DNA from: Asterochloris sp. CNOR1
Lineage: Eukaryota > Chlorophyta > Trebouxiophyceae > Trebouxiales > Trebouxiaceae
NCBI GenBank assembly: GCA_963969365.1
Contig: OZ017760.1
Location: 682,001-746,000 of the forward strand
Length of the DNA stretch: 64,000 nucleotides
Reading direction: 5' to 3'
Shown: one piece after another, positions 49,401 to 59,225 of the stretch
How the letters are laid out: each line of letters starts with the position of its first letter
Numbering within the stretch: the first letter of the stretch is position 1
Made by a program: the position numbers and the translations under genes
The notes under the pieces: model-generated
The model's database searches: none
Told to the model about the DNA's origin: nothing
The model's input: the letters and a program-made list of their open reading frames with translations, nothing else

Positions 49401-49894
49401 GCAAATCTGCGTGCTGAGTCACAGCAAGTCTGCAGTGTGCTGCACCGCCTAAAACAGACAAGATGTGCTTGAGGAATGCAGTCGGCAGCAGATGCAGCTG
49501 CATCACCGCATGTGCAAACGACGCCAACAACATGCACCCATTGCTGCAATGAGGCACATCCTGGTCCAGCCGTAGGCCTGAAGGCCTCCCCGCAGATGCC
49601 GTGTGGTGCTGCCCAGCGGAAACAGGGAGCCAGTGTGCCAGTGGTGAGCATAATGTGGCGCAATCGTGACACATGACACAAATGCAGCACACCCTGCTGC
49701 CTGTGAGGCGCGCTTCTGATATAGCGTGCATCAAGCACTGCAGTTGCCTGCCCCTGGGGCAGTTTACTCACATTCTCAGGCCTTGTCCTGGGAGGCTGCA
49801 GTTCTTGCAGGTAGTCCTTATCATAGTGCTGCTTCTTGTTTTGTGGTGCCAAGGGTGCAGCCTCAAAGCTTGGGGGTGGGTGTAAGGGTACCAT
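46470..49894 (-). CDS. Unidentified protein with a membrane helix near its C-terminus
   Basis: I do not recognise the family. A start at the ATG at 49894 is supported by a clean first exon (MVPLHPPPSF, then KKQHYDKDYLQELQPP and a GTGAGT donor near 49772). Further convincing exons are one at about 48803-48970 (VADLGVQLILLLSAL, SPRDVLFLRRLLLLE), one at about 47143-47266 (ENEMVSALFAEFLSHRMHE, ending LLTRVILLYFQ) and one from about 46827 down (VAIILNVGMCLVYMP, then HEVARLTSEAAARLW and IAADDIFIARFEGD). Joining the last two would give a hydrophobic segment (RVILLYFQAVAIILN...). Phases between them were not all tested, and exons may be missing near 47.6-48.4 kb. The frame stays open to a stop at 46470, but that last stretch looks non-coding, so the end is tentative. 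The introns around 48.5-49.4 kb are full of degraded copies of the 48.8-49.0 kb exon. Confidence 0.45.
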
Positions 49895-50877
49895 GCTGAC
49901 TGGACTGGCTGGTGGGGCAGTGTACCTTAGTCACAGGAACCCTTCGAGGGTCTTACTCACCTTGCATACGTGCCACTTTGCAGAGCATCATATGCTACAT
50001 GGACAGATCATTCAAATCTGGCGGATCCTTAGTGGCTGCATCTGGCACCTCGGTCAATCTAAACTGGCGCTCAGCTGGCCCCAGCTCTGCCAGGCGCAGA
50101 CATGATTCTGGATGAAGGCTGGAATCTGGCACCTTGCAGGCGGGACCGCCAGCACATATTGGGATCAGCAATCGTGAGTCTGTCAATCAGGGCACTTCAC
50201 ACGCGCCACTGCTTAGACAAAATCCACCAGAAATCAAGCAGCTGCAGTCTGGGGCAAGTTTTCAGGCATAGGTGGCTTCTGCTGAACTGCGGCAGCGCCT
50301 TGACACCTTTCAGGGCCCATCGCTGAGGTTCACAGATATGCAGGCTTGCTCCTTTGCTGCATGCACATCTAAAGGTTGCACCTGCATCTTGCCTGCTCAT
50401 GTAGGGCTGGGCCATTGATGGACAAAACCCCACGTCACCATGGGAGCCTTATGTGCTGTGCACTGGTGCCGCTGCTGCATGGAGTGCATGCTTTGCTCTC
50501 TGATGCTGGCCAGGAAGAACAAGGACAGCCAGCAGGCTGGAACATGATGAGTTCTGCACCTTATATGCCAGCCACTTCGACCTTGGGGCTCTCAAAATCG
50601 AGATGCCTCTTTCAGCAGCATCTTCATGTTCGGAAATGCAACAGTCAATTGAGTGTGCCAAGCCAAAGAGCTAGGCATGTCAATGGTCAGTGCAGTCAAA
50701 TGCTCATGATGTCAAGGTGCTTTCAGGGCACACGCGGCTGAGGGGCATCAGGCATCTGTCCCATCCGTGCATTTGCAAAGAGCTGTTCCTGTAATGCTAT
50801 CTGCAAGCCATGCCAAGCACAGTTTGGCTAGCCTGTAATCTAAAGTGACTGTTACACTTCCTGCAGCCGCAGTTACA
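49895..50877. other. Gap between the unidentified gene and NC2-beta
   Basis: Probably the promoter of the unidentified gene plus the 3' UTR of NC2-beta. A minus-strand open frame at 49995-50186 (63 codons) has fair codon texture but no splice or family support, so I leave it uncalled. Minus-strand TGTAA signals lie at 50856-50852 and 50877-50873. Confidence 0.45.
50852..50877 (-). terminator. Two minus-strand TGTAA poly(A) signals after NC2-beta
   Basis: TGTAA occurs at 50877-50873 and again at 50856-50852 on the minus strand, immediately downstream of the last open exon of NC2-beta. These signals also help place the end of that gene. Confidence 0.5.
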
Positions 50878-52866
50878 TCACCAAACTCTTGCACCTCTGC
50901 CACCAAGGTCTGCTGGCAGAGGCGACAATGCGGCATGCTGCAGCAAGCAGCTGCATGATGTGGCTGGGCATGGCACGAATGGCCTTGACCAACAGACAAA
51001 TTGGGCACAATGCACCATGCATCCACTTCAAATGCTGAGTCACTTCATGCAGCACCTGCACCCCTCCCAGGCAGCAGCTTTGCACCCACTTCCATTCTGG
51101 ACGATGCTACTTGGCAATCCAACTTCATCCCAAGGCAGAACCAGGACGTCCAGCCAGTAAAGCACTGACCTGCTCCTCCTCTGTCAAGCCACAATTCTTC
51201 TGCGCCTTGCGACTGTCCCGCCGTTGCAGGTCATTGGCTGCATGCAGTGACACAAGTTAGCATCTGTCTCGCAACTTGGAGCCCAGCATCAGGCTATGGT
51301 CCTGGTAACACATGCTGCTGCAGGATGGTGCAGCCATAAGCTGCTGCAGGGGAGGCAACTCAGCCAAGCTGTCTTCTGGTGCATGCCTCCAGCCCGTTTT
51401 ATATCTGCAGCAGGCCCACTTGGGCTTGTGCCCACCTGCCCTTCAGTACAGGGGAGTCTGCATGAGCTCTCCAGACGAGTCACAAGTGGCCTTAGGCGCC
51501 AGCTCCTTGCAGGCAGGCATTCAGCTGACCCCAACTGTCATGATTTTGCAGACCATTGAAACTGCAGGCAAAGGGCCACTCCTCCAGACCTTATGCTGGG
51601 GAGACGTGCTGTTGCACAAGAGGCGCTGAAAGATCTGGCCCAGCTTTCTCATATGCGGCAGTGGCCACTGTGCACTCCTGGTCAAACCATCCGTCCGCTA
51701 CCGCCCCTGTTAGGTCATACAGCCCAATAAGCAGCATTTACAGCATCGTGGACATCCTGCTCGTCTCCGCAAAGCACTCTTGACATGTTGCAGCCATGTA
51801 CTGGACTCCAGCTGCCAAACTTGTTGTCAAGGCACACCCTTCTCCAGATGGCTGCTCTGTGGCTCACCTTTGGCCTCTATCTTAAACTCTGATATGGTGC
51901 TGGTCAGGTCAGCCTGCCAGCTGTGAAACTCCAGCTGCTGAAGGGCACGCAGGACGTGCTCAGGGCTCATTGTTTGTTTCTTTTCTGCATCCACCATCTG
52001 ATTGGCCTCAGCTGTGACCAACTGGACGAACTCTGCACAGCAGATAAGAAGTTGCTTCAACTCAGGAACGCAGAGCAGGCACGTCAGTCAGCGTGGCTGC
52101 AGCCGAAGCTAGGTGCGTGCACTCTGCACAACACTAGAAACCACATCTGGGCAAGAGAACTCATGCTTTGCTTTGTTGCAACTTAGTTAGCTGCACTGCC
52201 TTGGCTGACACCGCGCCAATGACAGCTGTACTGCAGGCAGATGGCGCTATGTCAGGCAATGCATTTCGATGGCACAAATCTAAGCTACAGTGCCTCAACG
52301 CACATCAGCTGGCCGCCCATTGCACCAAAGAGCAGGTGCCTGAAGCCTGACTCTGTGCCCCACGCATCATCGGCCTCGAACAAGAGAACACGCCTGCAGA
52401 TGCAGGCTGGGCTGCATACCTGCTCCTCATGAAGGACATACTTGGTGCAGTCAGAGCTTTTAACCACATTGTGCGTCCTGCTGAGGCTCCATAGCCAAAA
52501 CTGGCAGCAACAAGCTCATCTGTATGACGCACAGCGCCAGCCAACGGGCGCTGTTGTTGGCAGCTGCTGTTCGATTCTGCTTATGCTTTCAGTCCCAAAA
52601 TGCCATGGCGCGACATTCGTCCGTCTTATACAAGCTGGCCATGGGCATTGCTCTGTAGGCCTCACCAATGCAGCAGTCGCTGACCAGGTCAATGACCTCC
52701 TTGGCCACCCTCACATGGCCTGGCGCGGCCTCTCGCACAAGCTTGGCAATTGTTGCTGCATGCAGGCTCTGGAGAGTGAGTACATGTCGATGCCCGCAAG
52801 GGCATGCTCTGCAATGCCAGACAAGGCATTACTTCTGGGAAGGCTCTCCTGCTGCTCAGAGGCCAT
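50878..52866 (-). CDS. DR1: Negative cofactor 2 beta (NC2-beta / Dr1), histone-fold repressor of TBP
   Basis: NC2-beta pairs with NC2-alpha through histone folds and blocks TFIIA/TFIIB binding to promoter-bound TBP. Exons: 52833-52866 (MASEQQESLPR), 52666-52755 (TIAKLVREAAPGHVRVAKEV, VIDLVSDCCI), 51868-52032 (EFVQLVTAEANQMVDAEKK, QTMSPEHVLRALQQLEF, ISEFKIEAK) and 51170-51237 (NDLQRRDSRKAQKNCGLTEEEQ split by its natural phases). The first four exons are phase-consistent and follow Dr1 from the first residues through all three histone-fold helices and the region ending in the conserved G(L/I)xEEE(Q/L) motif. The last exon is less sure: the region near 50.88-50.95 kb is open, has an acceptor at about 50941, and is followed by TGTAA. 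In the expected phase it gives a short tail that stops at 50878-50880. The start fits the short N-terminus of Dr1. Confidence 0.92.
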
Positions 52867-53049
52867 GGGATCTTTATGGACATAGTGACATCTTGTTTGA
52901 CAGGCTGCAATGTCTGGGACGTCAGACCTAGTAAAGGCTGACAGCGAGAGCCTTCTGCTGGAAATCAGCTCAAGCAAGATGCAAGAAGGGAAGGCGGGAT
53001 TCCCACTCAAGTGCCCGCTCTCATTCTCAACCCACTCTTGTCGGTGTCC
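52867..53049. promoter_or_regulatory. Very short divergent promoter region, NC2-beta / HVA22-like
   Basis: Fewer than 200 nt lie between the NC2-beta ATG and the first HVA22-like coding exon on the opposite strand. If the HVA22 gene has a further upstream exon, its transcript would overlap the NC2-beta gene. Confidence 0.45.
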
Positions 53050-55891
53050 ATGATCTCTTTGGGTATCTCTTTCTGGGCATGCTACTTCGTAGGTGAGGGG
53101 AGCATCAGCCTTTGCTGCAAAATGGCCCAGCTGATCACTGGCCAGTCTTACAGGTACACTTTTCCCGATCTGGCAGAGCTACAAGGCTCTGGCCACCCCA
53201 TCAAATGTGGATGATGCTCAGGTGAGCTGGATGTGAGACATTCTTGCCCATCAAGCTTGTAGACTATGCTGCTCACTGACAACTCTACTGTCTGCGCTGC
53301 AGTGGTTGACTTGTGAGGCTGCTCTGACTTAATGTTTATCTCTTGTGCACATCTGAGCTCAGGCGCAGAGCCTCCCCCTGCTTGCTGCATGTCACAGGAG
53401 GCGCTGACAGCTGCCTGCACTGCAGACTGGGTAGTGTTCTCCGTCATCACTGCAGCGGAGGCTCTGATCACGACCTTTTTCTCTTAGTGGGTCCCCTGAA
53501 GTGTGCTGCAAGACATAAGTGCTGCCTGGCAGATGTGTTGTGCTCGCTGTTTCTTGCTGAGACCAGCTGCCCTGCCCCACATCTTCAGTGTCTGAATGGC
53601 CTGTTGCTTTGCACCTGCCTAGTGCAAATGCAATGCCGGCCTCACAACCTCTGTCTCAGCACCCCCAGGCATTTGAACTGTGCCGTGCTGCAGTGTGCCC
53701 CTCTACTATGAGGGCAAGCTGTTGCTGCTGGTATGGATGATGGCGCCACAGACCAAGGTGGGCAAGCCGCCACGCATGATTGCGGCATGTCCACACGTCA
53801 TGCGTGCAGTGCAGCAGCCAATGGTGGGGTCCCAGACACCTGCGTGGGCACAGCGGCCAGCAGATGCTCCATACAAGCCTGGCTCTATCAGCAGCTGACA
53901 AGAATGCTGAGGCAGCCAGCGCTCCTGGACCTGCCCTGTGTGCACAGCACGCAGCCTCTCATGCCAGCAGTCGGCATGCTGCCGAGGACTGCTCCAAGGC
54001 GACCAGTGCGTGCGCGGCACCAGCACCTGTTTGTGCACACAATGCCATGTCCTGCACCACCCATGAGGGATGGATTAAATCGCACAGCCTGCAGTGCAGG
54101 GTCTGCACTTTGTCAGCCTGTGCCTGCTGGAGTACACTATGTCTGCACCCCCCTGGGAGGGTGGACTGCGTCTCCCCTCAGGAACATCTCTGAATCAGAT
54201 GCTGTGCCTGCATTGGCCCCAGCGCCTGCCCCACCTGAGGGGCATACCGTGTCTCACCGTCCCCAATGCGCCTGCAGGGCCCAAGCAACAAAATCCAGCC
54301 CAGGGCGGCGGGCTCTTTCAAATGATCTGCCTGCTGCAGGGGGCCCAGTACCTGTTTGACCACTACATCAGCCCCTTCCTGAAGCTGCACGCTGCCAAGC
54401 TGGACCCAGTCTTTGCCAGCACAAACATAGTGAGTTGCCCCTGCAGCAGGCAGTGCCATGCCACAGTCATCAGGTGCAAGCTGTCCCAGGGAACACTGAG
54501 GCAGGCAGCAAAAGTGGTCTTGCAAGTATGTCACCTGGAAGCGACAGCTCTGATGCCTCCAGTTCTTGGGTGCCAATCCCCTGAAGCAACTGAAACCTGC
54601 TGGTTCTCAGTGCCATGGGAAGGCTGCCCCAGGGTCCTGCCGCATCAAGCTCCAGGTGCTGCAGTGTCCTGTAGGGGCATCGCCTGCCGATGCACTTTGT
54701 GCTGTAGATCTGGTGTTTTGTGCTGAGGGACTGGCTGCTCCTGCAATGCGTATCGCCGCTGCTGGTGTCCTGCGTCTGGGAAGCTTGTCTGTGCATGCTG
54801 GCTCTGTGACCAAGGGGTGCCTCTGTCCTTGTGTGACAGGACTTCTGGCGTGCACAGCCCTAGCACAGAAGCAGAAGTGGGGCCAGCAGGTCTCTGTGCC
54901 TCCAGCACTCAGTCATAGAAGGGCTCCTGCTGTGAGGCTGCCTGGACCAAACCATGTCTGCTCACCAGTTGCATGCTTCGTGCAGGTGATCTCAAGCGCG
55001 CAGATGGGGCAGGTGCTGAGGCTGGCAGAAAAGTATGGTGCCTCTGCCACCGACCAGGCCATTGCCCAGGTCAGGCCCTGTGCCTCGCAAGAGCTCATTG
55101 GCAAGACGGACAGTGTCTTCAGAACTTCTCGGCCCTGCTGCGTGGCAGCTTTGGGCGTGTGACTGAAGTGACTGCTAGATAAGGGTCTGGGTCAATTGGA
55201 CTGGGCAATCCATGTCATTGTGATGCTGATGATTGCACTACTGGTTTTGTCACCAACGTCACACATGCTGATGTCACAGTGCGGTGCTTGCCACCGGCGA
55301 TGGCACGGCAATTCATCAATAGCTCCCCAAAAACGGCCAGCTTTGGTGGTCATGCTGCTAGCCTTGCACCTTGCTGCTGCACACAGTGGCAATGCCACTT
55401 TATCAGCTGCGCATTGACTGCTGCTGACCATTGACTGCTGCTGACCCTGGATCTGCAGTTGCCCGCCACCACAGCTTGCCCTGGGCAATCTGCTGGTGCT
55501 GAATGGTAGCCTTGGTACTGCAGCAGCTTCAGGCAGCACAACGCGGTAGCATCTCATTGATAGCCTCCCTAACAATGCCCCTCAGGCTTTCACAGCTGCA
55601 ATTAACACCCTTCAGGGTTGCAGTGTGCCAGGATGCATTAGTTGACGCTGGCCCTCCAGAATGCTGCTCATCCTCCTGCTGCCACTGCTGCAGGCAGCCC
55701 TGGCCTTGCAGCAGGGCAATGCGACAGGGCAGAAGGGCAGGACACCACCTGCCAGTTACCCGGCTCCCCAGCAGCAGCCACAGAGGGGCCAGCCCCAGCA
55801 GTATGCTCAGCCTCAGAGCAACTACACTCAGAGCCAGTACCCAGCCCGAGCCCAAGAGCACTCCGAGTTCCCGTCAGTCCCCAGGTGGTGA
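53050..55891 (+). CDS. HVA22/REEP (TB2/DP1) membrane-shaping protein with Gln-rich tail
   Basis: Proteins of this family insert hairpins into ER membranes and curve them into tubules; HVA22 members are stress-linked in plants. Exons: (53050)-53092, 53154-53221, 53398-53486, 53694-53757, 54340-54429, 54986-55069 and 55694-55891 (TGA). Key stretches: LFPIWQSYKALATPS and VDDAQ (family YPxYxSxKAIES...DDxQ), DWVVFSVITAAEALITTF, YVPLYYEGKLLLLVWMMAPQT, GAQYLFDHYISPFLKLH and a polar amphipathic part. The 3' exon adds a tail rich in Gln, Pro, Ser and Tyr. The frame is open upstream of 53050 and reads hydrophobic (LILNPLLSVS), but no ATG is seen there, so either Met at 53050 starts the protein or a short first exon was missed. 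The exon at 53398 adds about nine residues between DDAQ and DWVV compared with the family. A TGTAA at 55928 follows the stop by 37 nt. Confidence 0.92.
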
Positions 55892-57524
55892 ATGGAGGCA
55901 GCCTGGACCAGCATTGCGTGACAGTGCTGTAAGATGCACTGCAGAAATTTTATATTTTGGGCTTTTCAGCTGCCTGGACACATGCGATAAACGTTATCAG
56001 TTGCTAAGGTTGTGTGATTTGGCAGGATGCAACCCCCTCCCAACTTGATAGCATCTGAGCTGTGTCAAGGGTGCTGGGTTCCCCTGCCGATAGTCGCCCT
56101 TGAGGGCAGCACACTCATGAAGTGGGGCCAAGTGACTCAAGGGCAGTGCTGATTTGTACTTGAGCCAAGCAGAGCCCCACACTGGTGTGCTTTCATTGCA
56201 GCACCCTGCCCTACTGGGCCACAGTCAGCATTGTAACAGGCCATTGCCCGGCTCCTTGAAGGAGCGTCTGCCCATGGGTGCCACAACTGCAATGTCATCT
56301 GCATAGTTCCAGGCACATGGACAGCCATGATGTTTGTGCTTGCTAGCGCTGTCAGGGTCGCAAATTGGTTGAGTTCCAGGTCTGTTATGCGCCCACTGCA
56401 GTGGTAAACATTCTATGCATGCAGCATCATTGACACCCTATAAAACAGGTTCAAGCTGGCTGCAGGCCATTCAGATGTTACTCCCACAAGTGTTCAGCAA
56501 TCAGTGTGTGTTTTGCAGAGACGATCTGGAATGGGCAGGAAACAGCTGGCTGTGTGTATCACTAAGCTGCCAGAGGCTTGCTGCATGTGTGACATAACAG
56601 CTGTGTGCTCTTTGTGTCCTCAGATGGCTGACCAGACTGTCAATTCAGATGACAGGCAAAAAAGAAGGCCTGTCAGCATTAGCAATGAGAAAGCTGCACG
56701 CCACCACATGATGCAGGTGGCGGCCGTCGACAATCTCCTGGCGCTGTGTGGACAGCACAATCCCAAATCTTTGGAGCGCCTCAGCTTTTGAGACATCTGA
56801 TTGTCACTGCAGCTAGGCAGCAGACGGCTCAACGAGCAGCAGAGAGAGGACCTTGATGAGATGACGCTCCAGTCCTGGGCTGCTGGGCAGCATGGCAACA
56901 GACTGGCACAGGAGCTTCTGTGGAAGCTTCTGCGTCCAGGTGCGCTCCTTCCGCATGGCGCTGCTGCTGGGCAAAGCCCTGAGCATGCATCTGACTGTGC
57001 CTCTGGCAGGCACTGCACATTGTAGGCTCTCAAGGAAGGACCTTGCCGAGATGACCCTTCAGTCCTGGGCTTGTGGGCAGAATGACACAGGAGCTGCTGT
57101 GAGGGGAGAAGGCGGCACTGAACAGCGGCCCTCATGCAGTCTGATGAGGTCAGTCATGCTGTGCCAAATCGCCATGCCCAGGCCGAAACCTGGTGGGTAC
57201 ATGTCTGTCATCAGCCAATGTGCTGTTTGCCTGAGTCAGCTGTGAGGCAGGGCTCTGCCGGGGCCACCATTCCTGTGCTGAGCCGTGATGGGATATGTCT
57301 GGGCAGTTGCAGCTCTGGCAGAGCCTGCCAAGCCGCTTGTTGCATGCTGATGTCTCCTGACTGAAGACAGCTTGAAAACCAGCTGTACTTGGATGGACCA
57401 AGCCCTCATACTTCAATCAAAAGTGTGACATCAGCATTTTCACCAGTCAGCACCCTTGTATACAAATGTTTCAATGCCATCTCCCAGCGACACCCTGGGT
57501 CCTGGTGACCAGGTCTGAGGTTGA
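55892..57524. other. Intergenic or weakly coding region with a tandem repeat
   Basis: No firm gene. After the TGTAA at 55928, one open frame at 56624-56791 (MADQTVNSDDRQ..., 56 codons) starts after a plausible CAG acceptor and ends in TGA, but matches nothing I know. From about 56840 to 57105 a segment encoding EDLDEMTLQSWAAGQ in one frame recurs about 190 nt later as KDLAEMTLQSWACGQ. This may be a decayed exon and its copy, or part of the 5' end of the following HNH gene. Confidence 0.35.
55928..55932 (+). terminator. TGTAA poly(A) signal of the HVA22-like gene
   Basis: TGTAA lies 37 nt after the stop codon at 55891, in the usual position for chlorophyte polyadenylation. Confidence 0.6.
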
Positions 57525-59225
57525 CCATGTAGCCATGAGGGGTGTGGTGCGACCCCTCAGGGCCACGTCATCAATCTGAGAGCTCGCCATCACCCAGGAT
57601 CCCCTGGCACAGGTGGATACCTGCAGGTCTCCAACCACCCTGGCGGGCAGAACAAGACTGTCAGCAATCACATCTTCATATGGGAGTGTTCTGCAGGCAG
57701 GTCCAAACCACCAGGTAGGCAGGTCATGGAAGGCAGCCATGCTGCCTGTGTATGCTTTCAGACAAAGGTGTGTGAGGTTTCTGCCCAGAGGAATGGGTTG
57801 GCACATTAGCTGAGTCAGCTGAGGTGCGCAGTGCCTCTGGCCCCCTGGCTGTCCCTCTGCCAAGGCTAATCTTGACAGGGGTGGTGGGTGCTATGCCGGC
57901 AGGCTTAGAGATGCCAGATGATGCTACAGCTGCATCCGTTTTTTGCCTGGACGCCCAAGATCTTGGATCTCAACAACAGACACATGACAAAGTCTGGTGC
58001 ACACCCCGCCTGATCAAGCGTGCAATCTGGGCAGCAGCCCACATCTTCAGAAGCTCATGAAGCCATGGTGCTGCTGGTCCAGGGGCGCTGCACATGCTGA
58101 CACATGCCTTATTGCTGCCCCTCCTCAGACAGAGTCATGCTGCCCTGCTCTGAAGGTGGGGTTGTCACCTAAAGCCACGGCCGCGGCAAAAGTTGACATG
58201 TGTCTTGTTGCAGCGAGACATATGTGTCTGCCAGGGAGCGCACATGTCTCAGTCCGGAAACACACGCAGGCATGCTGACTGGTGATGAGCACAGCATTTG
58301 TCCTGACGCGGTGCGCTTGACCCTGCAGGGCAGGAGTAGAACTTCCACCACAGGGACGTCAACAAACTGCATAACGGGCCTCTCAACCTCGTCCTGCTCA
58401 CCCAGGAACAGCACCAAGAGGTGCACCGCCGCTTGAACGCAGGCCTTGATGACGGCCTCCCTCCTGCAGAGGTTGTGACAATCTCTGGAGGTGGGAGGCC
58501 ATCACTAAGGCCTGTGTTCAAGCGGGTCACAGCCAAGAATGGCAGCAGCTGCACATGGCTGTGGGAGGAAGCCCAGGTGCCATGAATACAGGAGCCCCTG
58601 GCAACAGGGAGTGGCACCCTAGGAGGCAGGCGCCCAGGCAGAGCAAGGTGGGCTGGTGCCTCCCACAATACTGGATGGGTTTTGCATGTGGGGCTGCCAC
58701 ACTTACAACTTCAGCTGGTCGATGTTTCAGGCAACTAACCCTACATAAACTTGAGCGTGAGCGCTCCAGCTAAAGCGTTGCTGAGCATCAGCAAAAGACT
58801 GACCCTGTCAGCTTCTGACATCCCTGATTGTGTGCCTGCCAGACAACAAGGCTATACATGGCTTTTTGGACAGGTAGCCTTGGACAGTCTATCCCTCAGC
58901 TTGCTTCACCTGTGATGCAAGGCCTGGACTCAGCGCCAACACCTTCCTGCAGAAGCGCACCAGGTGGGGCTTTTTGCAGCCGCATGCAACTGTGCAAAGC
59001 CTCAACAGTATCTGAAAGAAGCACGTCAAGATATGTGCAGCTGTCACAGGCAATGTTGCACAGACGTTGTGCTGCACAGTGGCTCTACATCCCTGTTGCC
59101 TAGACTGGCTGAGCAGTGATGGGTGCCACTGCCTGCTGCAGGAAGCCTCCCGCCTCATGGACTCCTCAGGAGGAAAAGCGGCTCACACAGTTAGTTGACA
59201 AGCATGGTGACCCACTGGGTCAATG
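57525..59225 (+). CDS. HNH-nuclease-like protein with a Myb/SANT motif (partial model)
   Basis: Three exons are visible. Exon A, within 57525-57700, contains GHVINLRARHH and GGYLQVSNHPGG, then HIFIWECSAG, the beta-strand lead-in typical of HNH proteins of the NUMOD4/AP2-HNH kind (G-x-V...GYLxV...HxLxWExxxG). Exon B (58340-58576) starts NFHHRDVNKLHNG and continues LNLVLLTQEQHQEVHRRL, the HH...N...H core of an HNH nuclease, then a basic stretch (RPVFKRVTAK). Exon C (59142-59225) reads KPPASWTPQEEKRLTQLVD and KHGDPLGQW before a GT donor, which is the first half of a Myb/SANT repeat. Start and end are not resolved, and joining exon C to the same gene is inferred from distance and strand. HNH proteins of this group are usually homing endonucleases or their domesticated relatives. 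Metal-binding His residues look intact, so activity cannot be excluded. Confidence 0.58.
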
